Source: Dryocosmus kuriphilus (lineage: Eukaryota; Arthropoda; Insecta; Hymenoptera; Cynipidae). From it: a DNA stretch of 64,000 bases. The stretch spans positions 16,716,299 through 16,780,298 of the forward strand of contig CM076192.1 of the NCBI GenBank assembly GCA_038277395.1. The letters run 5' to 3'. Below, one piece after another: positions 22,025 through 34,057 of this stretch (positions within the stretch are counted from its first letter, which is position 1; every line of letters begins with the position of its first letter). The notes beneath the pieces were generated by a model, which worked only from the letters and a program-made list of their open reading frames with translations, searched no databases and was not told the origin of the DNA. The translations under genes and the position numbers were made by a program.

Positions 22025-22512
22025 GAAGCAATAAAACAATCATCTATTGAAAATTAAATTATAAAATAATAGTAAAAATTTTTTTAAAAATCAGTATAAA
22101 ACTCGAAATGAAATAACAACAATAAATACCTGCTAAAGTACAATAGTACAGTTAAAGATCCTTTTTTTTTGACGATCATATTTAGTCATGATAAGTCAAA
22201 TTTGGTATACATGAGTCGTAAGATAAAAGAGGTTTTTAAATCTAATTTAGAGTCTCAAAAAAATCCAGAGAGACTCTAATTATAATGATTACATTTTGAT
22301 AATCCGGAGCAAACAGTTGATATACAGAGGACATAACAGACACTGATTTCGGAGAGTATTTACATTATAGCGATTGAAGATTCGAGTAAAGCTTAATTTA
22401 TATGTATCCACAGATGAGATAGCGGGAAATTTAAATTTGAAAGTCTATTTTTATTTTCAATTTAAGATGCAATTGTAAAACTTGTTGGTGTTTAATATTT
22501 CATTTTTTAAAT

Positions 22513-23501
22513 TTATAGAAGTTTCTTTGAATTTATTAATAAAAATTGATTCGATAATTCGTCTTTTATATGTATTCTTTTCTCTAGCAAGAATTTAATA
22601 TCTTTAAAATTAAAATTGAATAAATGATCGAACTTCCAACAATGTTGTGATAAGCCAGTATTAGTATTTCCAACCTGACAGTCATGTTTGTGCTCTGAAA
22701 TCCTAGTTTTTAAACGACGACCAGTCTCACCTATATAAACTTTGTTACAGTTTTTGCAATTTATCAAATAAACGACACCAGACTGATCTTCAATGTTATC
22801 AAAATCTTTTTTATTTGAAATACAATTATTGATGCTATTACTGTTTTTAAAATAAACATTGATATTGAATTTTTTTTTAGAGATGTTCTCAATCTTTCGG
22901 AAAGACCATGGATATACGGCAAGGTAACTTTAATATCGTTTTTTATTATAAGAATTTAACCATTTATTTTTTTTTATATTGATACTTGAGCTATTGTAAA
23001 TTTCGTGTATACGTTCCTTGATGACACTATTAATCAGGGCAAGAGGATAATTGTTATTTTGTAAAATTTGTTTAATATAATTTAAGTTATCTTTTCGATT
23101 TATTTATTATCGCTAAGTTTAAGACATCGATCAACCAAACCTTTTATTAAGCCAATTTTATGGCAAGAATTGTGATGAGAGTCAAAGTTTAAATAACGAC
23201 CTGAATTGGTTGGTTTTTGGTACCAATTTGTAATTAAACTATCATCATAAGTTTTAATGATAGATAAATCTAAGAAATTTAATGAATTGTTATTTTCTAC
23301 TTCAAGAGTGAATTGAATTGAATCGTCAATGCTATTAAATACAATTATTAAATCATCGATTTTATTAGTTGGAACAATAGTAAATATATCATCAACATAT
23401 CTTTTATACAATAGAGGTTGAAAATCTAATTTATCCAAAGCTCTTTTTTCAATGTCTTCAAGAACGAGATTAGATATAATCGGTGATAAGGGAGAGCCCA
23501 T
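22513..23501 (-). pseudogene. PLE1 RT/GIY-YIG 3' fragment on minus
   Basis: Starts abruptly at MGSPLSPIISNLVLEDIEKR (RT motif B region) with RYVDDIFTIVP (catalytic Asp pair) in 23501-23100. A frame break follows, and the C-terminal frame from 22767 has INCKNCNKVYIGETGRRLKT (GIY-YIG nuclease core). Nearly identical to 25716-26702 on plus. The N-terminal half of the gene is absent, consistent with 5' truncation on integration. RT and nuclease together would drive target-primed retrotransposition. Confidence 0.85.
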
Positions 23502-24273
23502 AAAGATATAATATTAAAATTCTTGCTAGAGAAAAGAATACATATAAAAGACGAATTATCGAATCAATTTTTATTAATAAATTCAAAGAAACTTCTATAA
23601 ATTAAAAAAAATGAAATATTAAACACCAACAAGTTTTACAATTTCATCTTAAATTGAAAATAAAAATAGACTTTCAAATTTAAATTTCCCGCTATCTCAT
23701 CTGTGGATACATATAAATTAAGCTTTACTCGAATCTTCAATCGCTATAATGTAAATACTCTCCGAAATCAGTGTCTGTTATGTCCTCTGTATATCAACTG
23801 TTTGCTCCGGATTATCAAAATGTAATCATTATAATTAGAGTCTCTCTGGATTTTTTTGAGACTCTAAATTAGATTTAAAAACCTCTTTTATCTTACGACT
23901 CATGTATACCAAATTTGACTTATCATGACTAAATATGATCGTCAAAAAAAAAGGATCTTTAACTGTACTATTGTACTTTAGCAGGTATTTATTGTTGTTA
24001 TTTCATTTCGAGTTTTATACTGATTTTTAAAAAAATTTTTACTATTATTTTATAATTTAATTTTCAATAGATGATTGTTTTATTGCTTCCTGAAGAAGAC
24101 CAGCAACTTGGTCGAAACGTTGAAAATAAAATTTTATAATTACACTATCAATTTTGGAATTTTATTGATTTTTATTAAATTGGCTGTCAAGACTGAAGAA
24201 ACTTCGATTATCTATACATATACACAGCCGAAAAAAAGACGAGATTTACACCTCATCAATACATACATTACAT
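23502..24273 (+). repeat. PLE1 left terminal repeat (pLTR)
   Basis: Colinear with 26608-27373, nearly identical. Contains the hammerhead-like motif and, like the right copy, begins with the extreme 3' end of the coding sequence (KKLL stop), showing that the element is arranged as overlapping tandem units. Confidence 0.85.
24090..24119 (+). ncRNA. Hammerhead ribozyme-like motif, PLE1 left pLTR
   Basis: CUGAAGA, then stem II GACCA-GCAACU-UGGUC, then GAAAC: the conserved hammerhead core. Eight bases upstream (ATTTTCAA, 24060-24067) are perfectly complementary to TTGAAAAT at 24120-24127, a possible stem III, but two bases (CG) would bulge next to the core. UA at 24068-24069 is a possible cleavage dinucleotide. 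Confidence 0.65.
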
Positions 24274-24294
24274 TACTGAAGGTCAACAACGTTT

Positions 24295-26702
24295 TTGGAA
24301 ATGGGATATCTCGCTTACATTGGTAGTAGGTATGACTGCGACACGAGGTTTCGTATGGCAAATTGGATAAATATTCAACGGCGACTTATATCTCTTAATG
24401 AGCAGCGTACTTTTCTGATTCGGTGCAGACGTGAGTCCCTAATACCAACACACATTCAACAACATTCTAAATTTAAAATTAATAATCTACACTATAAAGT
24501 TTTATTAAAATTTGAAAAAACACAAGTCATTTTCCAAAAAAAATGCTTAAGTTATGAAATTAACAACATTATTGAAAATATAAAAATTCTAGACAAAAAC
24601 TCTCTCATTACTTAAAATCACGTTTACTTTCTACCATACATGAGGATTCTATCCATACCTTTTTTAATTCCCAAACGAATAGTTTATATAACTTAAAATA
24701 TGTCAAGAGAGCTAATTGTATTAAAAAATTTAATTTATTAAAACAACGAAAAACAGATTTGTACCAAAATATTAAAGATTTTAGAATCAACAAATGTTTT
24801 AAAAATATTTCAACTGTTAATATCCCAGATGAGATCGCTGATGTTCTAGCACTTGGAAACAATTTCGGAATTCCATTTTGTACTAAAAAAATTCCTGTGA
24901 ACAGTATTATTGCTAATATTGAAAATTCTATCAAAAATTTAAACAATGACGATCAAAAAAATAAAATCAGAAAAACTGTTACTGAAACAATTTCAAATCA
25001 CAAAATTACTAACAAATTTAAAAATACTGATCCAAAATTCAATACTATACAAAGATTTCAGAAAGATCATGAAGATTTATTATTTTTAAAAGCAGATAAA
25101 AGTAAATACTACTGTAGCAGCAAATAGATCTGACTATAATACCACTATTGAAAACATCCTAAAAAACAATATTCTATATAAAAATGTTAAAACTAACTTG
25201 GTACCAACTGTAGAAAACAAATGTAATGAAATTGTTTCCAGATGGAATAAAAAAAGCTACATTAATGATCGAACTACATACATGTTAAAAACTCACAACA
25301 GTGTGGTTGCTAAAGCTTATGCTTTACCTAAAATACACAAACCATGTTTGAATTGGCGATTGATAGTCTCGTCTATTGGCTCACCTACATATAATCTAGC
25401 TAAATATTTATCAAACATTCTAAAACCAATTTCTGGAACAACTAATTCTTTTTTAAAAAATAGTTTTGAACTAAAAAACACATTAAAAGATTTAAAAGTA
25501 CCAAAAACACATTCTCTAGTATCCTCGGATGTTGTGTCCATGTTTGACAGTATCCCTCTGATTTAGCTTTAGATTGTGTTGAAGAAAAATTAAATCTCCA
25601 CCACAACCTAACTAAAATAACAAAGAATGAAATTCTAATTGCGACTAGAACTGTATTTAACAATACTATTTTTTCTTTCAACAAAAAATTCTATAAACAA
25701 ATTTCTGGCTGCCCTATGGGCTCTCCCTTATCACCGATTATATCTAATCTCGTTCTTGAAGACATTGAAAAAAGAGCTTTGGATAAATTAGATTTTCAAC
25801 CTCTATTGTATAAAAGATATGTTGATGATATATTTACTATTGTTCCAACTAATAAAATCGATGATTTAATAATTGTATTTAATAGCATTGACGATTCAAT
25901 TCAATTCACTCTTGAAGTAGAAAATAACAATTCATTAAATTTCTTAGATTTATCTATCATTAAAACTTATGATGATAGTTTAATTACAAATTGGTACCAA
26001 AAACCAACCAATTCAGGTCGTTATTTAAACTTTGACTCTCATCACAATTCTTGCCATAAAATTGGCTTAATAAAAGGTTTGGTTGATCGATGTCTTAAAC
26101 TTAGCGATAATAAATTTCGAAAAGATAACTTAAATTATATTAAACAAATTTTACAAAATAACAATTATCCTCTTGCCCTGATTAATAGTGTCATCAAGGA
26201 ACGTATACACGAAATTTACAATAGCTCAAGTATCAATATAAAAAAAAATAAATGGTTAAATTCTTATAATAAAAACGATATTAAAGTTACCTTGCCGTAT
26301 ATCCATGGTCTTTCCGAAAGATTGAGAACATCTCTAAAAAAATTCAATATCAATGTTTATTTTAAAAACAGTAATAGCATCAATAATTGTATTTCAAATA
26401 AAAAAGATTTTGATAACATTGAAGATCAGTCTGGTGTCGTTTATTTGATAAATTGCAAAAACTGTAACAAAGTTTATATAGGTGAGACTGGTCGTCGTTT
26501 AAAAACTAGGATTTCAGAGCACAAACATGACTGTCAGGTTGGAAATACTAATACTGGCTTATCACAACATTGTTGGAAGTTCGATCATTTATTCAATTTT
26601 AATTTTTTAAAGATATTAAAATTCTTGCTAGAGAAAAGAATACATATAAAAGACGAATTATCGAATCAATTTTTATTAATAAATTCAAAGAAACTTCTAT
26701 AA
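24295..26702 (+). pseudogene. PLE1 reverse transcriptase with GIY-YIG endonuclease, frameshifted
   Basis: Pieces in order: N-terminal domain (24295-24615; RTFLIRCRRESLIPTHIQ), a second N-terminal piece (24759-25127), RT fingers (25198-25566; AYALPKIHKPCLNWRLI and SSDVVSMFDSIPL with the motif A Asp), then RT palm, thumb and nuclease in one 328-codon frame (25716-26702; GCPMGSPLSP, YKRYVDDIFTIV, and GVVYLINCKNCNKVYIGETG). Breaks fall near 24615, 25127 and 25563. Catalytic Asp residues of RT and the GIY-YIG core are retained. The product resembles telomerase-related Penelope RT. The same C-terminal half occurs inverted at 22513-23501. Confidence 0.9.
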
Positions 26703-27373
26703 ATTTAAAAAATGAAATATTAAACACCAACAAGTTTTACAATTGCATCTTAAATTGAAAATAAAAATAGACTTTCAAATTTAAATTTCCCGCTATCTCA
26801 TCTGTGGATACATATAAATTAAGCTTTACTCGAATCTTCAATCGCTATAATGTAAATACTCTCCGAAATCAGTGTCTGTTATGTCCTCTGTATATCAACT
26901 GTTTGCTCCGGATTATCAAAATGTAATCATTATAATTAGAGTCTCTCTGGATTTTTTTGAGACTCTAAATTAGATTTAAAAACCTCTTTTATCTTACGAC
27001 TCATGTATACCAAATTTGACTTATCATGACTAAATATGATCGTCAAAAAAAAAGGATCTTTAACTGTACTATTGTACTTTAGCAGGTATTTATTGTTGTT
27101 ATTTCATTTCGAGTTTTATACTGATTTTTAAAAAAATTTTTACTATTATTTTATAATTTAATTTTCAATAGATGATTGTTTTATTGCTTCCTGAAGAAGA
27201 CCAGCAACTTGGTCGAAACGTTGAAAATAAAATTTTATAATTACACTATCAATTTTGGAATTTTATTGATTTTTATTAAATTGGCTGTCAAGACTGAAGA
27301 AACTTCGATTATCTATACATATACACAGCCGAAAAAAAGACGAGATTTACACCTCATCAATACATACATTACA
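26608..27373 (+). repeat. PLE1 right terminal repeat (pLTR)
   Basis: Near-identical to 23502-24273. The end overlaps the 13-bp target duplication by a few bases, so the exact boundary is uncertain within about 4 bp. Confidence 0.85.
27191..27220 (+). ncRNA. Hammerhead ribozyme-like motif, PLE1 right pLTR
   Basis: Same core, stem II and flanking 8-bp complement as the copy at 24090. No base changes are visible in the core among the three copies. Confidence 0.65.
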
Positions 27374-27383
27374 TAATATGATC

Positions 27384-28199
27384 ATTACAAATTTTTTTAG
27401 GTCGAGCTGACGGTCTATCAGACCGCCTGAACTTTCTTGACAAAAACAAAGCCAAGGTGTTTCCTTGAAAAAGCCAGGGAGGGCAGATGAATATATATTT
27501 CCACATACAGACATGAAAGCTCGAAAAGTTTTTAGAAGTTTCCAAATTTCCAAAATTCTTCAACATTTCCAAAATTCACAAACTTCTCAGAAATTTTCAA
27601 ATTGCCAAAATTTCCAATCTCTCAAATTTCCAAAATTTTCAAAATTACTAAAATTCTCCAAAATTTCAAAAATTACCAAAATTCTCAAAATTGTAGAAAT
27701 TCTTGAAAATTTTGGAAAATTTGAATATTTTTTGGAAATTTGAATAATTTTTGAAAAAATTTAATAATATTTCAAGAAATTGTAAGATTTCATCAAGTCA
27801 GATAAAACTTGCAATTGCAAGTATAAAATTATTTTTAAACATTGCAGAAATATTTGTACACTATGAATGAAATGTTTTATTTTAAACATTTCACCAACAT
27901 TTACCATGTAATACTATGTAATATTCTTACTGAAACATATTCCTATGAATGTTTTAGTAAGAATATTTCAGAAAGATCCATAATAATGTAACAGATACAG
28001 TTTTTGGAAATGTAGCAAAAGCATTTTCCCGGAGTTGGAAATGAAATGTTCCGTGTGTAACATTGCATTAACATTTTATATTTATTGCAGGTGAAATATT
28101 GGAAAAACAATTTTATTGAAACGTTGCATTAGCAATGTTTCAGATACATTATTTTGAAATGTTGCAAAAACATTTTCACGGAGTTGCAACTAAAATATT
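27384..28199. repeat. Low-complexity and diverged tandem repeats left of element C
   Basis: 27530-27775 is a degenerate series of AAATTTCC/CAAAATT words. 27870-28199 has a diverged tandem repeat of about 150 bp around tttattgcaggtgaaatattgg and gatacattattttgaaatgttgca. The same sequence resumes at 45640-45762 on the far side of element C, so C inserted into this repeat. Confidence 0.7.
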
Positions 28200-28323
28200 T
28201 GTAACATTTCAATTTTCTTCTTCTTTATTTATTATGATAGCCACTTAGTTTTTTCCCGTTTACTTTAACATGGTATATGGGGCCACAAATGAATACTGAA
28301 GCTACCTAATCCATGTGTGGGTC

Positions 28324-30528
28324 CCCAGTCAGAATTTTACAACTGGTCCAACAACGGTCCAGCATCGGTTGCCGTTTGCCGACTGTCGGTAGCCGACTGC
28401 TGGTCAAGAGTTGGGGATGATAACGTGGAAAATCATTGGCCCAACGTTGGCAACCGATATAACGGCACCAGCATTGGGCCACTATTGGTAACCGATATAA
28501 CGGTTGCCAGCATTGGGCCACCGTTGACAACCAATATAACCTACCTATTATAGAGAACCTTAAATAATTAAGAATGAAGTGTATATTTATGGGAAAAACA
28601 ATAATCCCTAATTCCACATCCTAGTTTTTAGGCTTGGGCTAAAAAAATATATTTCATGTTATTATTACTTTAATACTCTATTCTGTTAACATATTTAAGT
28701 AAACAATTATTCACTATTTAATGTACACAATCACTTATTTACATTTACACTAATTATAATCGCACGCTCTTAAAATTTTTTTATTCGCATCGGGATCGAA
28801 AACCCCTCATTCGCATTCCTAATTCCTACTCCTAACCTTCCTAACGCCTAAAGCCTCACGGCTAACTTAACATGGCTTACACGGGAAAGAATCGAACAAA
28901 TAAGGTACTGCTGCAAGGCCGTTTGACAAATGTTTATGACCCATTTCATCAAAAATTTCGGCTTTAGAGATTTGAATAATTTATGGGTTCAAAATTTATC
29001 CTTTTGTAATGAAAGAATGCTTTTCTAAGTATAAAATTATGAAATTTTTATGTATTTGTAAATTTAATTATAATTTAAAAAATCCATTATTCTCAACATT
29101 ACAAAACTACACAAATGTTAAATTCACAAATTTATACAGTTCTTGAAATTTAAAATATTTGAAATTACAAAATTTCCTAAGTTATAAAACACCCGAAAAA
29201 AGAAATTCGGTGTTATAATATTATATAATATCGATAATTTAACAATTCAAGAGTTTCATGGTTTTGGGAATTTTAAATTTCCAGAGTTTTATAATGTCGG
29301 AAATTTCAAGAATATTAAATTTCAATAATTTAATTTTAAATATATTACTTATTTTAAAATTATTCTCATGTTTTCAGCCAATTATTACGTCAGTACTGGT
29401 TTATCATTGGCTACCAGCTTTGGCTTAACCATCGGTCTAAAAGTCGGGCAAACGTTGGTCCGTTTGTTACGCCAAAACAGGCCCAATATTGGCTGCTCGC
29501 TGTGGCTTAATGCTCAGTCTGACAGTCGAGCAAGCGTTGGTCCGTTTTTTATGCCAAAAAAAGTCCAATGTTGGCTGCCAGCTCTGACTTGATACTTGGT
29601 CTGAGAGTCGGGCAAACGCCGGTCCATTTTTTATGCCAAAATTAGCTTAATGTTGGCTGCCAGCTCCGGCTTGATGCTCGCTCTGAAAGTCACACAAGCA
29701 TTGGTCCATTTGGTATGCCAATACTGGCCCGATATTGGCTGCCATATCTGGCTTGATACTCGCCCTACCAGTCGGACAAGAGTTGGTCTATTTGGTATGC
29801 CAATACTGGCCTAATGTTGGCTGCCATATCTGACTTGATACTCTCTCTGACAGTCGGGCAAGCGTTGGACCATTTGGTATGCCAATACTGGCCTAATTTT
29901 GGCTGCCAGCTCTGTCTCGATGCTCTCTCTGACAGCTGGACAAGCTTTGGACCATTTGTCCTGCCGATATTGGCTCAAAGCCGGCTAACAGCCGTCGTAT
30001 ACCGAGGGTGGGCCAATATTGGTCCAATTATTACGATCGACTGGCCAGTGGCAATGTGTGACTGGGTAGTCGGGCAAGCCTTCGACCAATTATTACGTCA
30101 GTACTGGCCTATCATTGGCTACCAGCTTTGGCTTAACCATCGGTCTAAAAGTCGGGCAAGCGTTGGTCCGTTTTTTATGCCAAAACAGGTCCAATCTTGG
30201 CTGCCAGCTGTGGCTTAATGCTCAGTCTGACAGTCGAGCAAGCGTTGGTCCGTTTTTTATGCCAAAACCGTTCCAATGTTGGCTGCCAGCACTGACTTGA
30301 TACTTGGTCTGAGAGTCGGGCAAGCGCCGGTCCATTTGTTATGCCAAAATTAGCTTAATGTTGGCTGCCAGCTCTGGCTCGATGCCCGCTCTGACAGTTG
30401 GACAAGCTTTGGACCATTTGTCCTGCCGACATTGTCTCAAAGCCGGCTGACAGCCGTCGTATGCCGAGGGTGGGCCAATATTGGTCCAATTGTTACGATC
30501 GGCTGGCCACTGGCAATGTCTGACTGGG
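28324..30528. mobile_element. Non-autonomous element with CCCAGTCAGA ends and internal minisatellite
   Basis: Begins CCCAGTCAGA and ends TCTGACTGGG, a perfect 10-bp inverted repeat. The empty site in the other LTR reads gtgggtctcttg, implying a 2-bp TC duplication. No transposase. The left 230 bp holds GGTCCAACAACGG-type words, the middle (28560-29370) is AT-rich, the right 1.1 kb is the 82-bp minisatellite. Superfamily not assigned. Confidence 0.75.
29385..30520. repeat. 82-bp minisatellite
   Basis: About a dozen diverged units with the words ttggctgccagctctggct, gacagtcgggcaagcgttgg and atgccaa. Unit starts near 29490, 29573, 29655, 29737, 29818 and 29900 give a period of 81-83 bp. The apparent reading frames here are just translated repeats. 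Confidence 0.85.
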
Positions 30529-31582
30529 TCTCTTGATGGTGGAATCACGAAGCTCTTCTGGTTTTGGATATTAATAAACTCTGGCATTTATAACAATTAG
30601 ACCAAAACACGACAGTTTACTAAAGTGATAACCTCTAACATCCTATCCTTAGAACCGAAGCAAACAAAGAGGAATTGAATACTCGTGAGCTGGCTTACGA
30701 AATATTAGTTTTCATGGAATTTAATTCATCGAGATGATTTAATAATTTAGAATGTATAAAAGAATATATTTTTATTTTCTGGTAAATCTCAGTCTTACAA
30801 TCATCGATTGTTAGCCAGAAAATCAGTGCTACAAACCATTGTTAAAATTTTGAAAGAGCGTAAATTATGTAATAACAAAAAGGTGAATAAAATTGGTGAG
30901 CACATGGCTTTGAATTGTAAAAACATTAAAATTTGATTTTAAAAAAGTTGTGGTATTACCACAAACAGAAATAAAATGTCGAGAAGGTAAGTGTTAGTTT
31001 CATCTATGCCCTCTTACAAGCCACAATTCGTGCGAACAAACATTGCAGAAAAAAAAGGAAAGCCTAAATTCCATTAGCTTTGTAATGTGTCATAAAATAA
31101 TCTTGGATGAGCCATGAGACGGTCGATCCAATCTCATGGAAAACTTACAATTAAATTATGACACACTTAGCTACTATCATTCCCAAGATTTTCATTTAAA
31201 AAAAATAACTAGAATAAAATCGATGGGCATATATCCTTACAATGCCAAATGAAACAAAAATTACAATATTCACGGAACACATATGAGATTCATTGTTCAT
31301 AGAAGAACGAAAGTTAAGACTCTTAGAACATGAACAAATTGAACGCTACAATAACAGTTTAATTCAGCCTAGGACACTCTCTTCTGGAACGGAAACCACA
31401 AAGTGACCTCGCCAATACGAGAGACGAGAAAGAATTGAAGCGATAACTGGGACCCGCCTCCCGGTGAACTGACTCTCCGTGCGTGTTGAGCGCGCTATAG
31501 CGTGATAGGCTGGAGGTCCCCACTCTACATGATGGAAGGGGTCTTCGTGCCGTTCGCTTTCAGCGATATACGCAGCGAGAAA

Positions 31583-31877
31583 GGGGGCGTCCATTAATTA
31601 CGTGAGGAATTTAAGCGGGGGAGGGAGTGATACTCGACGAATCAGTCAACGCTATCACTCATTTGAAATGAGTTATCAAGATTATTATAATGCATATATC
31701 AAAAGACACTTCTCTAAGGCGAAGAAGTGTTTACACGAGAAGCACACATTTTAAACCATCTCACGTGAGATTGGGGATGGGGGAGGGGGTTGAGCCAAAT
31801 CTCACGACATCTCACCAGAGGGAGATGGAGGGTCGGAAAATCGCCAAAAACGCCTCACGTAATTAATGGACACCCCC
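31583..31877. mobile_element. 295-bp MITE
   Basis: Inverted ends GGGGGCGTCCATTAATTACG / complement, about 25 bp with one mismatch, with AAA on each side (31580-31582, 31878-31880). The other LTR reads gcgagaaatgactttc uninterrupted, so AAA is a 3-bp target duplication. Interior is palindromic around GGGGGAGGG and CCTCACC words. No coding capacity. Confidence 0.88.
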
Positions 31878-31993
31878 AAATGACTTTCTAACGGGTGATA
31901 TTGCACGTACATTATTGTAATTTAGGTATATTTAAGAAGAGTAGGCATATTTAAAATATTACCCGTTACAAAGCAACTCTACATGGTACAATA

Positions 31994-32014
31994 CCCCCCC
32001 CCCCCCCCCCCTTT
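31994..32014 (-). promoter_or_regulatory. Polypurine tract of element C
   Basis: A run of about 18 C on plus (AAAG then G-run on minus) lies three bases from the 3' LTR, where the plus-strand primer is expected. The homopolymer length is likely unreliable in assembly. Confidence 0.6.
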
Positions 32015-32170
32015 AAATGAATGAGCTTTTTTAGCCTGGTGAAAAGTTCATTCATTTTAAAAAGAAAAGAGAAGAGGATAGAAAAAAAAGTTAGGGAATG
32101 TACTACCCTACAATACTCCACCAAATAAATGAGCCTTTTGGCCGAATGAAAAGCTCATTCATTTTAAAAC
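32015..32170. repeat. Two short inverted repeats with AATGAATGAGCTTTT arms
   Basis: aaatgaatgagctttt pairs with aaaagttcattcattt (about 32015-32060), and a second pair aaataaatgagccttt / aaaagctcattcattt follows (about 32123-32165). They look like a tandemly duplicated hairpin. Confidence 0.7.
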
Positions 32171-33028
32171 GATTATTTTTTGGGGATTAGGATGGAAACG
32201 ATATCATATGAAAAGAAAAGGATTGTAGTATAATATCTCCATATATTTGCTTAATTGAGTTTATCGATATCAATGGCCCATTACATTAAAGGGTGTGATG
32301 AGATAAAATTTAGAAAGTTTCCTCGGAAGTGTTACACGTCGGCGTTTACAAAAACGAATACTATGTTCGAAATATTCCAAAAGTTTATGAATGGTGATCT
32401 GTTTATTGGGAGAGGAGGAAGATACTTTCAGAGATTTTATTGATTATTAAAAAGGGAAACGGTTCTTTCTTCAGGGAATTGGGTATATGTACTTTTACAA
32501 AAAAATCTCTGTGGTTGCGCAGCTCTTATTTTTCATTGGAAATCGGTTTGTTATTGGGGCCCTGAGGATTGTTTTCGCATTTGGAAATGTTTTCTTTTTA
32601 GCCTTCATTTTTTCCAGTGTTGGCTCTATTGCTTTGGATGTGGAACATGATTATTTAAGGGGCTCTTGGTTCATCTGGATGCAAACGTCCCATTTCTCAG
32701 AGCCAAAGTCCGTTTGTGTGCATTTTGAGTTTAGTAGCATGATTATTTCCGTGTTCTTCTTAGAGAATGAGCTCATTTTAATAAGGATATGTAACCTAGA
32801 ACATGGGCTTGAAATACCTTTGAATGCTTGAAATGTCTTTACATACTGAAATAAACTAAGTTAGTTTGGACAATATCTACCAGTTTGGTATTTTTTTTAC
32901 AGACGGAGGTATATTATCTATACAAGCAAAGACAAAATGTGTTAGTTATATTATAAGAAACTAGTTGCTTATGGGAGGTGTCTCCAGCGGGAGATCAAAC
33001 ATGCAACCTCTTTTCTACTTTCTGTATA
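32171..33028 (+). other. Unassigned region with two short ORFs
   Basis: Frames 32255-32443 (62 codons) and 32487-32831 (114 codons, hydrophobic start VVAQLLFFIGNRFVIGALRI) are open on plus but show no family resemblance, and they oppose the direction of element C. They may be chance frames. Env would be expected here in an env-bearing element, but none is seen. Confidence 0.3.
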
Positions 33029-33934
33029 CGAGGCACGTCCAGAAAGTAAGTGTACTGGTACTCTTACAGCTGTAGGGAATACTTTTTCGACATGTTGGCA
33101 ACACTGCCGCGTAGCCTGACCCCTCCCCTTCAAAGCGAGACCAATCCGAGGTTAGTGTGTTGAAAATTCTTGACACAGCAGCATCTCTCGTGAAAAATGT
33201 CGATCGTATCTCCCGCCAAGTGCGAAATTCGCGCCGTAATTCGTTATCTCGTTGTGAAGGGAAAAGCTCCAGTTGAGATTTATAATGAGGTGAAAACTGT
33301 TTACGGTAATGGAGCTATGAATCGTACGAGTGTGTACAAGTGGTGTCGCGAATTTAAAAAAGGCTGTACTTCCGTGCATGACGATCAGAGGAGCGGAAGA
33401 CCTTCAATTGTGACTGACGAACTTGTTGGCATCCGTATTTTGGGACCATAAAGGCATAATTTTGATTGAATATCTGCCTCACGAGGAGACCATCAACGCG
33501 GCAAGATACTGTGAGACGCTGAAAAAATTGCTGCTGCATGACAATGCCAAATGTCACACGGCCAACGCCACGAAGCAACTCCTGGACTCTTTTGGATGTG
33601 ACGTTTTGAACCAACCCGCGTATTCCCCTGACCTGGCCCCTTCAGATTTCCATCTCTTCACTTCCCTAAAGGTGCACATGGGTGGAAACAAGTTTTCAAC
33701 GGATGAGGAGGTGAAGGGGGAGGTGGAGAAGCGGGAAAAAGAGCTTGCGGGAGACTTCTTCGAGGCAGGCATCAAAAAATTGATCCCGCGGCTCACCACT
33801 TGCATCGAGATGGATGGTGACTATGTCGAAAAATAACTTACATATGTACAAGTGTAACCAACTATGTTTTTGTTTTAATAAATTTTTTTGAAGCATACAT
33901 AAATTGAGTACACTTACTTTCTGGGCGTGCCCCG
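33029..33934 (+). mobile_element. Internally deleted mariner, 906 bp
   Basis: Ends cgaggcacgtccagaaagta and its near complement ctttctgggcgtgccccg, flanked by TA (33027-33028, 33935-33936). Different family from 19589. Central deletion leaves it 0.4 kb short of a full mariner. Confidence 0.9.
33197..33836 (+). pseudogene. Mariner transposase lacking the middle
   Basis: The first frame (33197-33451) has the N-terminal HTH region (VYKWCREFKKGCTSVHDDQR and SGRPSIVTDELV). It then jumps, out of frame, to ASVFWDHKGIILIEYLPHEE in the second frame (33423-33836), which continues with LLLHDNAKCHTA (second Asp) and AYSPDLAPSDFHLF (third Asp) and ends EMDGDYVEK. The second HTH and the block with the first catalytic Asp (GDETW) are missing, plus a shorter gap before LLLHDN. 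It cannot catalyse transposition but its ends could be mobilised by a related enzyme. Confidence 0.88.
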
Positions 33935-34041
33935 TATATAACATAGGTTTTCTTATACATTTAGTAAATAATATGTCTACGTATGAGTGAATGTGTTTAA
34001 AAGAAATTTTTTTTTTGTGTAGGGTAACAACGCTTTATAGT

Positions 34042-34057
34042 GTATATATATATATTA

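Larger units (their letters stand above)
21898..27370 (+). mobile_element. PLE1: head-to-head Penelope-like element
   Basis: A 5.5-kb unit between 13-bp direct repeats. The left arm (21898-23501) is a minus-strand 3' fragment: the last part of RT, the GIY-YIG domain and 3' terminal repeat. The right arm (23502-27370) is a plus-strand element with direct terminal repeats of about 770 bp (23502-24273 and 26608-27373) around the coding region. The shared direct repeats outside suggest the inverted unit was inserted as one piece. Penelope-like elements are known for such partial inverted or tandem copies. Confidence 0.85.
28200..31990 (-). repeat. 3' LTR of element C, carrying two insertions
   Basis: Pieces 28200-28323, 30529-31582 and 31878-31990 together reproduce 44353-45639. 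Starts TGTAACATTTC and ends ...CATGGTACA (other copy CATGCTACA). Insertions at 28324-30528 and 31583-31877. Confidence 0.92.

Noticed and set aside
29368..30300. Repeated short proteins read from overlapping plus frames
   Set aside because: They are translations of the 82-bp minisatellite.
32000..32010. G-quadruplex interpretation of the C18 run
   Set aside because: Possible in principle, but its place beside the LTR makes a polypurine tract the simpler reading, and homopolymer length may be an assembly error.
32487..32831. Host membrane-protein exon
   Set aside because: Hydrophobic start only; no signal of splicing, no family resemblance, and it lies inside a retroelement.
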